A stretch of 64,000 nucleotides of DNA from an uncultured Thermomicrobia bacterium (GCA_937968015.1 CALBSO010000109.1:62001-126000); one strand, 5' to 3'. Counted from the first letter of the stretch, positions 25,463 through 34,033 are shown. Program-made: numbers and translations. Notes: a model not told the origin generated them from the sequence alone.

Positions 25463-27916
25463 ATGGCTACGACCGCCGAAACAGGCAAGCGAAGCAAACG
25501 GGACGAACTGCTCGCACTGCTGCGTGAGGAGTGGCGGCGCGGGTTCGATAATGGCGTCGTCATGGGGGGAATGCGGGCTTTGCAGGCGGACTACGGCCCA
25601 TTCGTCCCGCCGGAGGTCTTCGCCGCGCTCCGCCACTACAGCACGCTTGACGCCGCCGGCCGCAAACAGGCATTGACGCTTGCCGGGAAGATGCTGAGTG
25701 CGCCGCCGACAGCACCCTCCCCCGCCGTGCGGGAGAGGGGAGCCTTAATGGCGAGCGTTGATCGCATTCCTCGCGCACCGACAACCGATACCGCGCCAAA
25801 ATCTCCGCCCAAGCCCAAATCACCACCTGTTGTCAAGCCAATGTCCCTTGGGGACGAAGTGATGTATCTGCGCGGTGTCGGGCCGAAGAACGCGGCGCTG
25901 TTCGAGAAGTTGAATGTGCGCACCGTCGGTGACGTGCTGTACCTCGTGCCGCGCCGCCACGATGATTACTCGCAACTCCGGCCGCTTTCACACCTGAACT
26001 ACGGCGATGTCGTGACGGTCGTTGGTACCGTGATGCGGATCGCGGAGGTGCCAACTTCGACCGGCAAACCGCGCACGCAGGCGGTTGTGATGGACGAGAC
26101 CGGCACGATCAACGTCACCTGGTTCAGCCAATATGTCGCGCGGCAACTCCACCAGGGAGAGCGGGTCGCGCTCTCCGGCACGGTCGAGGAGTTTCGGGGT
26201 GTCCTGACCTTCACGAACCCGGAGTGGGAACGGATCGAACCGGGCGCCGATCTCGGCAGCCGGATCATGCCCGTCTATCCGCTCACCGACGGCCTTTATC
26301 AGAAGACGGTCCGTGCGGTCGTTCGCACGGCGATTGCCGCGACGGAGGGGCAGATCGCGGATTGGATGCCGGACGCGGTACGGAAGGCGCAGGGATTGAT
26401 CCCACTCGGTGAGGCGCTGGCACAGTTCCACTTTCCCGACTCCCTCGAAACGTATCACCAGGCCCGGACGCGGCTGACGTTCGATGAATATTTCCTGATG
26501 CAACTCGGGATGGTGCAGCGCAAACAGACATGGCAGGCGGAGGCGAAGGGCGCGGCGATGCCCGCCGATCCGGCCGTATGTTCGGCATTCCTCGCCTGTC
26601 TGCCTTTCACGCTCACCGGCGCGCAACAGCGAACGCTCGACACGCTTCTCGCGGAGATGGCGCAGGAAACGGCGATGAGCCGTCTCGTGCAGGGCGATGT
26701 CGGTTCCGGCAAGACGGTCGTCGCGGCGGCGGCGATGTACGCGGCGGTGCGTAATGGCTATCAGGCCGCGCTGATGGCCCCGACCGAAATCCTCGCCGAG
26801 CAACATTTCCGCACGCTCAAGCGGCTGTTCGACGCGATGCCCGCCGGGGAACGCCCCTATGTCGAACTGCTGACGGGCAGCACGCGCGTCACGCAGCGCC
26901 GCCCGATTCTCGATGGCTTGCAGAAGGGCGTCGTCCACATCCTCGTCGGGACGCACGCGCTGATCGAAGACCCGGTCGTCTTCGCCAACCTCGGCTTCGT
27001 CGTCGTGGATGAGCAGCACCGCTTCGGCGTCGGGCAGCGGGCACGGCTGCGCTCGAAGGCGCGGAACATCGCCCCGCACATGCTCGTGATGACCGCGACA
27101 CCGATCCCGCGCTCACTCGCGCTGACGCTACACGGCGATCTCGATGTTTCGACGATTGACGAACTGCCGCCGGGCCGCACGCCCGTCGTGACGAAGGTGA
27201 TCCGAGGCGACGAGCGCGAGCGCGCCTATGACACCGTGCGCGACGCGGTCGCGGCGGGCAATCAGGCATTCATCATCTGCCCGCTCGTCGAGGAGTCGGA
27301 GACGCTGGAGGCGAAGTCGGCGGTCGCGGAGCACAAGCGATTGCAGGAGATGGTTTTCCCGGAACTCTCATTGGGGCTTCTGCACGGCAAAATGCCGCCG
27401 AAGACGAAAGACCGGATGATGACCGCCTTCCGCGACGGCGCGTATCACGTTCTGGTCGCGACATCGGTTGTCGAGGTCGGCATTGACGTGCCGAACGCGA
27501 CGGTGATGCTCGTCGAGGGCGCGGACCGCTTTGGCCTGAGTCAGTTGCACCAATTCCGCGGGCGTGTCGGACGGGGGAGCGATGCTTCCACCTGTTTGCT
27601 GATCGCGGACGATGTGGGCCGCACGGGGCGGGAGCGACTGATGCTGATGGAATCCACAAACGACGGTTTCGTGCTCGCGCAGGCCGATCTGGAGATGCGT
27701 GGCCCTGGCGATCTGTTTGGTACGGCGCAAAGCGGCTATGATCTGCCGCTCCGCGTCGCGGCGCTCGGTGACACCCGCACGCTCGAACAGGCACGGTTCG
27801 CGGCGGAAACGCTCCTGGCGACGGACCCGCATCTGATGCGGGCGGAGCACGCCGCGCTCCGCGATCGTCTCGACCATTTCTGGTCTCGCTCGGCCGGCGC
27901 GGGAGACAAGAGTTAG
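25463..27916 (+). CDS. recG: ATP-dependent DNA helicase RecG
   Basis: Replication-fork and Holliday-junction remodelling helicase, 817 residues. The first 125 or so residues are an extension typical of some Chloroflexota and Actinobacteria. The wedge/OB domain follows (YLRGVGPKNAALFEKL; DVVTVVGTV). Helicase motifs: Walker A GDVGSGKT (near 411), motif II DEQHRFG (near 515), motif III TATPIPRSLALTLHGDLD, and motif VI QLHQFRGRVGRG. The start is ATG at 25463 with GAAGGG upstream. An in-frame palindromic repeat inserts PSPAVRERG at residues about 85-93. The stop TAG overlaps a GGACTGA tandem repeat. Confidence 0.95.
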   Translation: MATTAETGKRSKRDELLALLREEWRRGFDNGVVMGGMRALQADYGPFVPPEVFAALRHYSTLDAAGRKQALTLAGKMLSAPPTAPSPAVRERGALMASVDRIPRAPTTDTAPKSPPKPKSPPVVKPMSLGDEVMYLRGVGPKNAALFEKLNVRTVGDVLYLVPRRHDDYSQLRPLSHLNYGDVVTVVGTVMRIAEVPTSTGKPRTQAVVMDETGTINVTWFSQYVARQLHQGERVALSGTVEEFRGVLTFTNPEWERIEPGADLGSRIMPVYPLTDGLYQKTVRAVVRTAIAATEGQIADWMPDAVRKAQGLIPLGEALAQFHFPDSLETYHQARTRLTFDEYFLMQLGMVQRKQTWQAEAKGAAMPADPAVCSAFLACLPFTLTGAQQRTLDTLLAEMAQETAMSRLVQGDVGSGKTVVAAAAMYAAVRNGYQAALMAPTEILAEQHFRTLKRLFDAMPAGERPYVELLTGSTRVTQRRPILDGLQKGVVHILVGTHALIEDPVVFANLGFVVVDEQHRFGVGQRARLRSKARNIAPHMLVMTATPIPRSLALTLHGDLDVSTIDELPPGRTPVVTKVIRGDERERAYDTVRDAVAAGNQAFIICPLVEESETLEAKSAVAEHKRLQEMVFPELSLGLLHGKMPPKTKDRMMTAFRDGAYHVLVATSVVEVGIDVPNATVMLVEGADRFGLSQLHQFRGRVGRGSDASTCLLIADDVGRTGRERLMLMESTNDGFVLAQADLEMRGPGDLFGTAQSGYDLPLRVAALGDTRTLEQARFAAETLLATDPHLMRAEHAALRDRLDHFWSRSAGAGDKS
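25715..25739 (+). repeat. In-frame palindromic repeat within recG
   Basis: CCCTCCCCCGC-CGT-GCGGGAGAGGG pairs over 11 bases with one mismatch. It is read as PSPAVRERG within the low-complexity linker of the RecG N-terminal extension, and its length keeps the frame. It matches the word family of the intergenic palindromes. Confidence 0.7.
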
Positions 27917-28080
27917 GACTGAGGACTGAGGACTGAGGACTGAGGGGCTGCTACCGAGTTGGGCTATTGATGGTAAGGAACCGTTTCAAGGATTCAACCG
28001 AAGAAGGAAGTGATCGCATGGTACCGGAGCACGGCTCAGTCCTCATGCCGCCCAAAGGGCACCCGCAGTCCTCAGTCCTC
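27916..28080. repeat. GGACTGA heptamer element between recG and rsmD
   Basis: Four GGACTGA units run from 27916 to 27943, the first base being the last base of the recG TAG. Inverted copies (TCAGTCC) lie near 28036-28042 and 28066-28080, so the region can fold back. Within it, 28038-28071 is the inverse of the 34-bp repeat at 6154-6187 with one difference. Confidence 0.8.
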
Positions 28081-28088
28081 CCCCCGCG

Positions 28089-28706
28089 ATGCGCGTGATC
28101 GCGGGCGAGGCGAAGGGGCACCGGCTGAAAGCGCCGAAGGGCATGCTGACGCGCCCGATGGCGGACAAGATCAAGGGGGCGGTCTTTTCGATGCTCGCGT
28201 CGCTGGGAATTGCGTCGAATCGGGTACTCGACCTCTACGCCGGGAGCGGCGCGGTGGGGATCGAGTTCCTGTCGCGCGGCGCGACATGGCTTGATGCGGT
28301 GGAGCAGCGCCCGGATGCGGTCGCGGTGATTGCCGAGAATCTCGCGCACACGAAGTTCACGGCGCGCGCGCAGGTACACCGGACGACGGTGCAGGCGTTC
28401 CTCGCTCGGCCCGCGATCGGGCCGTACGACACGGTGATGATGGATCCGCCCTATGCCGATCCGGGCATCGCCGCGACGATGGACCTCGTCGCATCGCGCG
28501 CGCCGGATCGGGGGATTCTGCCCGGTGCGACGCTCGTTATTGGCCACTCGCCACGGGTGACATTGCCCGCCCAGGTGCGGAGTTTCGGTCTGCTGCGGAA
28601 GCGCTGCCACGGCGATTCCTGCTTCTCCATTTATCAGGAGGGACATATCACAGAACCGGAGGGCGTACCGGACGTTTCTCTAGAAGAGAAGGGTGGTGTG
28701 TCGTGA
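28089..28706 (+). CDS. rsmD: 16S rRNA (guanine966-N2)-methyltransferase RsmD
   Basis: SAM-dependent methyltransferase of 205 residues. It starts MRVIAGEAKGHRLKAPKG, with the substrate loop TRPMADKIKGAVF, SAM motif I VLDLYAGSGAVGIE (about 46-59), and motif IV MDPPY (about 118-122). It methylates G966 in the 30S head. The last codons overlap the coaD GTG (GTGA), the usual rsmD-coaD coupling. Confidence 0.93.
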   Translation: MRVIAGEAKGHRLKAPKGMLTRPMADKIKGAVFSMLASLGIASNRVLDLYAGSGAVGIEFLSRGATWLDAVEQRPDAVAVIAENLAHTKFTARAQVHRTTVQAFLARPAIGPYDTVMMDPPYADPGIAATMDLVASRAPDRGILPGATLVIGHSPRVTLPAQVRSFGLLRKRCHGDSCFSIYQEGHITEPEGVPDVSLEEKGGVS

Positions 28707-29197
28707 CGGTCGCGATCTTCCCGGGGACCTTCGATCCGATCACCAATGGGCATGTGGATGTGGCAACGCGGGCGGCCGGGCTGTTCGAGCGCGTCATCAT
28801 CGCCGTCTATGACAGTGGCGGCCGGGCGCGCAAACAGTCGCTCTTCACTGCGGACGAACGGGTGCAACTGGTGGCGGACGCGCTGGCAAATGTGGCCAAT
28901 ATTGCTGTTGACAGGTTCGACGGGCTGCTCGTAGACTACGCGCACCGCGTGGGGGCGCAAGCGATTGTCCGTGGCCTGCGGGCCGTCTCGGACTTCGAGT
29001 ATGAACTCGGCATGGCGCATGTCAATTATACGCTGAACCCCACGATTGAGACGGTCTGCCTCATGACGAGTTCGGATCATTCATTCATTCACGCAAATCT
29101 CATTCGGGACGTCGCGCTTCTGGGCGGCGACGTGAGTGGGCTTGTGCCGCCGCATGTGAGTCGCGCGCTTCGGGAGAAAGTGGCGACGCTCCGGTAA
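28703..29197 (+). CDS. coaD: Phosphopantetheine adenylyltransferase
   Basis: CoaD of 164 residues, penultimate step of coenzyme A synthesis. The nucleotidyltransferase motif GTFDPITNGH is at residues 8-17, with the phosphopantetheine-binding KQSLFTADERV and the GLRAVSDFEYELGMAHVN element. The C-terminal nucleotide motif, usually ISSSxxR/K, here reads FIHANLIRDVA, so the two serines are replaced by His-Ala. GTG start, overlapping rsmD by 4 bases. Confidence 0.93.
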   Translation: MTVAIFPGTFDPITNGHVDVATRAAGLFERVIIAVYDSGGRARKQSLFTADERVQLVADALANVANIAVDRFDGLLVDYAHRVGAQAIVRGLRAVSDFEYELGMAHVNYTLNPTIETVCLMTSSDHSFIHANLIRDVALLGGDVSGLVPPHVSRALREKVATLR

Positions 29198-29264
29198 AAC
29201 GGGCATGTGGCGTGTAGGGAGCACGGGGCTTTGAACGCGAGAGAACACTAGAGGGGGCGGAGTA

Positions 29265-29756
29265 GTGGCGACGGTAGATATTCAATTCCTCATTGACCGA
29301 CTGGATGGCATGATGCAGCAGAGCCGACGCAGTTTCATCGGCGGCAAAGTGCAGGTGGACGAGGGCGAGATGCAGCAGATCATTGATCAGATGCGCGCCT
29401 CGGTGCCGAACGAGATCAAGCAGGCGCGCCGTGTCTTGCAGGAGCGCGAGAATATCATCAAGAGCGCGCAGGACGAGGCCGAGCAGATCGTCACATTTGC
29501 CAAGCAGCAGGCCGAATATCTGACGAGCGAGCACGGCCTCCTGCAGGAGGCGAAGATGCGCTCGGAGATGGTGCTGCGTGAGGCGAGTGACCAGAAAGAG
29601 ATGGTGCTTACCGACGCGCGCCGGTTCGCGCTCGATGCGATCATCAGTGTGGATGGCGTCCTCGAAGCGCTCGATCATGCCGTCGTCACGAATCAGCGCA
29701 ATGTCCGCCGGGTGTTGGAGAGTCTGCAAGATCAACCAATGCCCGTGACACCGTAA
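29265..29756 (+). CDS. Coiled-coil protein of unknown function
   Basis: A 163-residue, mostly helical protein. The start MATVDIQFLIDRLDGMMQQSRR is followed by a long charged heptad region (IDQMRASVPNEIKQARRVLQ and on to EAKMRSEMVLREASDQK). It resembles the coiled-coil proteins annotated as V-type ATPase subunit H-like or DivIVA-like that lie near coaD in related bacteria. GTG start with AGGGGGCGGAG upstream. No catalytic motif. A structural or cell-division role is only a guess. Confidence 0.75.
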   Translation: MATVDIQFLIDRLDGMMQQSRRSFIGGKVQVDEGEMQQIIDQMRASVPNEIKQARRVLQERENIIKSAQDEAEQIVTFAKQQAEYLTSEHGLLQEAKMRSEMVLREASDQKEMVLTDARRFALDAIISVDGVLEALDHAVVTNQRNVRRVLESLQDQPMPVTP

Positions 29757-29790
29757 CGAAGGACTGAGGGCTGAGGACCGAGGGGGCTGA
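29753..29790 (+). repeat. Degenerate heptamer tract at the end of the coiled-coil gene
   Basis: GTAACGA, then GGACTGA, GGGCTGA and GGACCGA after one spacer base. The gene's stop TAA is inside the first heptamer (gTAAcga). The tract mixes two heptamer types, which argues that they are one family. Its G-rich end also supplies the likely binding site (AGGGGG) for the next gene. Confidence 0.75.
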
Positions 29791-29794
29791 TTCC

Positions 29795-31156
29795 GTGCTG
29801 AGTGTTTCCCGTCGTCCGGTGTTTTGCCCGCGCTGGTATCTTCCCGTTTTTGTCCTCACAATTTTCCTGACCGCCTGTTCCGGGCCGGGGAGTGATCTGT
29901 CATCGCCCGATCCTGCGCGGGCGGCGACGGATACGGTCGCTCGCCCACCTGCCGCACCGACGGTAGCGCCAACCGCGCGCGGTTCAGCGTTCTTTCCCAC
30001 CGCTGTCGCGACGACAGCGCCGACGCGAACGGTTCCCGCGCCTTCGCCTGCCAGCACCGCGCCGATCCCCACCGCTCCATCCGCGACCCGTGTTGGCGCA
30101 AGCCCTGCGGCGACGAGCGTCGCGACACCGCTGCCCGCCAACCCCACGATCCCGCCGAGCACCGGGCCGCTCCAACCAGCGTACCGCATCGCGTTCGTAT
30201 CCAATAGCGCGGGCAGTGACGATATCTGGACGGTGGATCCGGATGGACGCCGCCTGACGAATCTCACCAAGGCGCAGAAAGCGAAAGGGAATGACAGCGA
30301 CCCCCAATGGTCGCCCGACGGGAAGCGCATTGCCTTCGTCTCCGACCGTGATGGCAACGCCGACATCTGGGTGATGAATGTGGATGGCACGGGCGCGCGG
30401 AACCTGACGCATTCGCCGGGCGATGATCTTACCCCCCGCTGGTCGCCAGACGGCAAGCGGATCGCCTTTACGACCTTTCGGGACGGCGATGCCGAAATCT
30501 ATCTGATGAACGCCGACGGCGCGGAGCAGACGAACCTCACGAAAGCGGACGGCGACGATCTGCAACCAGCGTGGTCGCCGGACGGCACGCAGATCGCCTT
30601 CGTTTCCGAGCGCGGTAAGCGGCCCCGCGCCCTCTATGCACTCAGTCTCGACGCGCCAAAGACGCCAGCGAAACTCGCTGCCCCACCCTGTGATTTGACA
30701 AGCCCCGTATGGTCGGCGGACGGCAAGACGATCGCCGTCGTCGGCTGCGTCGGCGCGAACGGGCAGGGGAATCCCGACCCGCTTCAACACGTCGTCTACA
30801 TCGTGCCCGCCGGGGGGGGAGCGCTCGTGGCAGTCAGCGATCCGAAGGTGGAGAGCGGTGCACCCGCCTTTGCGCCGGACGGCAAGACGCTCGCATTCTG
30901 GTCATACCGAACGCCGCAGCAGGCGGACATCGTGCTGTTCACCCTCGGCGCGAATGCGCGCCGTGTCATTCAGGCGCCGCCGGGCGCCGGGCGCGAGCCG
31001 GCATGGTCTGTTGATGGCGCGAGTATCGCATTCATCGGCGGCGATTTCACGATCGGCAATCTCATTGTCGTGGATGGATCGGGCCTAAGCCACAATATCA
31101 CCAATCACGCCGCGAACGACCGCTCGCCGCGCTGGTCGCCACAGAAGTTGCCGTAG
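29795..31156 (+). CDS. Lipoprotein with TolB-like beta-propeller (PD40 repeats)
   Basis: A 453-residue secreted lipoprotein. Signal peptide with lipobox FLTAC (Cys near 28), then a Thr/Ala/Pro-rich linker to about residue 128. Six or so PD40 repeats follow, for example PQWSPDGKRIAFVSDRDGNA and PRWSPDGKRIAFTTFRDGDA, the blades of a TolB-type propeller. It probably sits on the outer face of the membrane. No enzyme domain is attached; binding or scaffolding is inferred. GTG start with AGGGGG 8 bases upstream. Confidence 0.85.
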   Translation: MLSVSRRPVFCPRWYLPVFVLTIFLTACSGPGSDLSSPDPARAATDTVARPPAAPTVAPTARGSAFFPTAVATTAPTRTVPAPSPASTAPIPTAPSATRVGASPAATSVATPLPANPTIPPSTGPLQPAYRIAFVSNSAGSDDIWTVDPDGRRLTNLTKAQKAKGNDSDPQWSPDGKRIAFVSDRDGNADIWVMNVDGTGARNLTHSPGDDLTPRWSPDGKRIAFTTFRDGDAEIYLMNADGAEQTNLTKADGDDLQPAWSPDGTQIAFVSERGKRPRALYALSLDAPKTPAKLAAPPCDLTSPVWSADGKTIAVVGCVGANGQGNPDPLQHVVYIVPAGGGALVAVSDPKVESGAPAFAPDGKTLAFWSYRTPQQADIVLFTLGANARRVIQAPPGAGREPAWSVDGASIAFIGGDFTIGNLIVVDGSGLSHNITNHAANDRSPRWSPQKLP

Positions 31157-31218
31157 AGCAGCGGCGAGCAGGCGGTATGATGTTTCGGCGCAGTTCGTGA
31201 TTGAGAAAGAAGGGAACG

Positions 31219-32067
31219 ATGACAGCGCAGCCAATGCCGACCACCGGATACGCGGATGTGCAGGGAGCGCGGCTGTACTATGAAGTCGCGGGCGTGGGGC
31301 ATCCACTCATCATGCTCCATGCGGGGATCGCCAACCTGCACTTCTGGGATGAACAATGGGAGCCGTTTGCCCGCGCGTATCGCGTCGTCCGCTACGACAT
31401 TCGGGGGTACGGGAAGTCCATCATGCCGCCGGGGCCATTCAATGTGCGGGACGATCTGCATGGGCTGATGGCGCATCTCGGTATCGAGCATGCGTATCTC
31501 ATGGGGGCCTCGATTGGCGGCGGCATCATCGTGGACTTCGCCCTTGAACACCCCGCGATGGTGGATGCGCTCATCCCCGTCGTGCCCGGTCTCAGCGGCG
31601 GTCCGCCGCCGACCGAGGAGGAGATGCGACAATTTCAGGAGATCGAGCGAATGATGACGGCGGCGCGGGAGGCCGGAAATCTCGATCTGGTGGATGAAAT
31701 CACCGCCCGCCTCTGGGTGGATGGCCCGACTCGCACGCCGGAGCAGGTCAATCCCGCCATGCGGCGACGCGTGCTGCAGATGCTCCGTGACAATCGCGCT
31801 GCGGAGAGTGGGGAGGAAGAGCAGCCAGTGCGCCTCGATCCTCCCGCGCGGGGGAGGCTCGGCGAGATCGCGGCGCCGACGCTTGTTGTTCTGGGCGATG
31901 CAGACCTGCCGGGGATTCTCGTGAACGGGGACATCCTCGCGCGTGACATTCCGGGGGCGCGGAAGGCCGTGATGCACGGCGCCGCGCATGCACCGAATAT
32001 GGAGCAGCCCGAAGAATTCAACCGGATCGTGCTCAATTTCTTGCACGATGTGGAGTCCGCATCGTAG
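31219..32067 (+). CDS. Alpha/beta hydrolase
   Basis: A 282-residue serine hydrolase of the alpha/beta fold: oxyanion region MLHAGIANLHFWDEQW, strand VVRYDIRGYGKS, nucleophile elbow GASIGG (Ser near 100), Asp in VVLGDADLPG, and His in GAAHAPNME. The pattern is of carbon-carbon hydrolases or esterases such as 3-oxoadipate enol-lactonase-like enzymes, but the substrate is not evident. The ATG at 31219 has AGAAGGGA upstream. The gene is followed by a dehydrogenase gene on the same strand. Confidence 0.85.
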   Translation: MTAQPMPTTGYADVQGARLYYEVAGVGHPLIMLHAGIANLHFWDEQWEPFARAYRVVRYDIRGYGKSIMPPGPFNVRDDLHGLMAHLGIEHAYLMGASIGGGIIVDFALEHPAMVDALIPVVPGLSGGPPPTEEEMRQFQEIERMMTAAREAGNLDLVDEITARLWVDGPTRTPEQVNPAMRRRVLQMLRDNRAAESGEEEQPVRLDPPARGRLGEIAAPTLVVLGDADLPGILVNGDILARDIPGARKAVMHGAAHAPNMEQPEEFNRIVLNFLHDVESAS

Positions 32068-32123
32068 GGTAAACCCATACGATGAGCGAGACTGACGCCG
32101 CATGGATGCTGAGGAGGCAAGCA

Positions 32124-33023
32124 ATGGCGTTGCGAAGCGTGGGGATTCTCAGCCCCGGTGATATGGGGCACACTGTCGGTGCGGTTCTGCGGCAGCACGG
32201 CCTACGGATGCTTACCTGCCTTGATGGGCGGAGTGCGCGCACCCACACGCTCGCCGCCGAAGCGGGTATCGAAGATGTGCCGACGGTGGAAGACCTCGTC
32301 GTCGCGGCGGATATCGTGCTCTGTATCCTCGTGCCCGCCGAGGCGATGGGCGTCGCGCAGCGCGTCGCGAAGGCGATCCGAACGACGAACGCGGATGTCC
32401 TCTACGCGGATTGCAACGCGATCGCTCCGCGGACGGTGCGAGCGATAGGCGAGACGATCATCGGCGCGGGCGGGCGGTTCGCGGATGTCGGCATTATCGG
32501 TGGGCCACCGAAGCAGCCGGGCACGCGCTTCTATACCTCCGGCCCCGGTGCGGCGGGCTTCGCGGCGCTCAATGCCTACGGTCTCGACGTGCGTGTCCTC
32601 GACGGCGATATCGGCCAGGCATCCGGCCTGAAGATGTGCTACGGCGCTCTGACGAAGGGCTTGCAGGCGCTCGGCGCCGAACTGCTCGTCGCCGCCAAAC
32701 TGATGGGGCTGGAAGAGACGCTCCGCGCCGAACAGGAACAGAGCACACCGGATGTGCTCGGCTGGCTCCAACGCTCCCTCCCAACGATGCCGCCGAAGGC
32801 GTACCGATGGGTTGGTGAGATGGAAGAGATCGCCGCGACATTCGCCAGCCTCGGCATGACCCCACGCATCTTTCAGGGCGCGGCGGACCTCTACCGCTTC
32901 ATCGCGGAGACGCCGATCGGCAAGGAATCACCGGAAACGCGCGACCGCAATCGTGGCGCCGATGGCGTCATCGCCGCGCTCGCTGATGCATTACCGAGCG
33001 AGACGACCGCGATGAGCAAATAG
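32124..33023 (+). CDS. NAD(P)-dependent dehydrogenase, 6-phosphogluconate dehydrogenase-like with DUF1932 domain
   Basis: A 299-residue protein. The Rossmann domain begins VGILSPGDMGHTVG (GxGxxG-like with SPGDMG), and the helical C-terminal domain has the DUF1932 segment ASGLKMCYGALTKGLQALGAEL with the lysine typical of beta-hydroxyacid dehydrogenases. Relatives reduce or oxidise small hydroxyacids; the substrate is unknown. The ATG at 32124 has GAGGAGG 6 bases upstream. Confidence 0.83.
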   Translation: MALRSVGILSPGDMGHTVGAVLRQHGLRMLTCLDGRSARTHTLAAEAGIEDVPTVEDLVVAADIVLCILVPAEAMGVAQRVAKAIRTTNADVLYADCNAIAPRTVRAIGETIIGAGGRFADVGIIGGPPKQPGTRFYTSGPGAAGFAALNAYGLDVRVLDGDIGQASGLKMCYGALTKGLQALGAELLVAAKLMGLEETLRAEQEQSTPDVLGWLQRSLPTMPPKAYRWVGEMEEIAATFASLGMTPRIFQGAADLYRFIAETPIGKESPETRDRNRGADGVIAALADALPSETTAMSK

Positions 33024-33034
33024 GTGACCGGTTT

Positions 33035-33062
33035 GGTGGAGCAGGCTGCAGCCTGCTCCACC
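33035..33062. terminator. 28-bp perfect palindrome between convergent genes
   Basis: GGTGGAGCAGGCTG pairs exactly with CAGCCTGCTCCACC, 11 bases after the dehydrogenase stop. No T-run. It is of the GCAGGCTG family also found at 1788-1822 and 54553-54622. Confidence 0.6.
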
Positions 33063-33081
33063 GGAAAGCGTTCCGTTGTCG

Positions 33082-33807
33082 TTATGGCTCTGGAAGGTCG
33101 AGCGCGTGCAGATCGCGTTCGTATTGCTGCATCATCGCACTCATCGTGCGGTCCATGAACTCGACGACATCGGTGAAGATACGCCCCGCGCGCGCGGAGG
33201 AGATCGCGCCCTGGTCGAGAAACTGGATGACGCCCTGGATGATCGGCGTACGTGCGCGGAGATAGATCTGCACGGCGTCACTGATGCCGAAGCCGTGACG
33301 CGCGCTATCTCGCCCGTACTCGCGGGCAATCTCGCATGCGTCGGCGAGAATCTCTCCCCGATCGGCGCGGCCCGAGACATAGCGGACGGCGAGATCTACC
33401 ATCGCTAATCCGCGCCGTCGGTGCTCCGCGAGTCCTTCTGCGTCGAACTCGCTGTACCACGGCCGCTGGCGGACATCCATCACATAATGATCGTGCTCGT
33501 ACTGCGAGAGTGAGGCTTCTGTGAGCGCCTGCTTGCTGATGCGGCGACGCGGCCGGGAGGTGCCCTTCGCGAGGGTGAGTACATCATCCTCGTTGTAGCG
33601 CCGGTGGCCGCCGGGGGTGAGGAAAACGGGCACCTTGCCGGCATCGCTCCACCGCCGCAACGTGGACTGATCAACGCCAAGCAGCGAGCAGGCGTCGCGG
33701 ATGGTTAGCCACCGCCGCTCACCTTGTCCGATCTGCTCGCCGCTGTGCGTTCGTTCGTCTCCTCGCACCGGCTCACCATACTCGCAATAATTCTCGGTAA
33801 ATCTCAT
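33082..33807 (-). CDS. MerR/excisionase-type HTH regulator with RsbR-like helical domain
   Basis: A 241-residue protein. Residues about 33-80 form a MerR-like HTH: WLTIRDACSLLGVDQSTLRR, then VPVFLTPGGHRRYNEDDV (the recognition helix and wing typical of BldC and excisionases). The second half is all-helical: ACEIAREYGRDSARHGFGI, DAVQIYLRARTPIIQGVIQF, then DVVEFMDRTMSAMMQQYE. This resembles the N-terminal domain of RsbRD/PucR-like sensors. A DNA-binding stress or developmental regulator is inferred. The ATG at 33807 lacks a strong binding site; a GTG about 17 codons later is an alternative. Confidence 0.7.
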   Translation of the reverse strand: MRFTENYCEYGEPVRGDERTHSGEQIGQGERRWLTIRDACSLLGVDQSTLRRWSDAGKVPVFLTPGGHRRYNEDDVLTLAKGTSRPRRRISKQALTEASLSQYEHDHYVMDVRQRPWYSEFDAEGLAEHRRRGLAMVDLAVRYVSGRADRGEILADACEIAREYGRDSARHGFGISDAVQIYLRARTPIIQGVIQFLDQGAISSARAGRIFTDVVEFMDRTMSAMMQQYERDLHALDLPEP

Positions 33808-33831
33808 CAAAACTGGCGCGTTCCACCATCA

Positions 33832-33859
33832 AGCGTAGCACGCTTTTTGAGTGCGTCAA
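33832..33859 (-). promoter_or_regulatory. Candidate promoter of the HTH regulator gene
   Basis: On the minus strand TTGACG, a 16-base spacer and TACGCT precede the gene. The -35 is strong and the -10 is weak. Confidence 0.35.
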
Positions 33860-34001
33860 CGCTGGTACGTGGCGGTGTGGTCATACTCCGGCGTGGCGGT
33901 CTCTGTTCATGGGCCATCCGGCAATAGATGCCTGCAATGTGCTTACTGACAGAGAAGCAATCTGCATGACACCGCTCGCGTACCTCATGCGATTCCATCT
34001 A

Positions 34002-34030
34002 TTGCGTGTGTGTTTTTCGTATGGTATAAC
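34002..34030 (+). promoter_or_regulatory. Promoter of the marR gene
   Basis: TTGCGT (34002-34007), 17-base spacer, TATAAC (34025-34030) preceded by TGG (extended -10). Transcription would begin near 34037, inside the palindrome at 34034-34045. The surrounding 33808-34164 gap is AT-richer than the rest of the window and holds no gene. Confidence 0.65.
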
Positions 34031-34033
34031 AAT

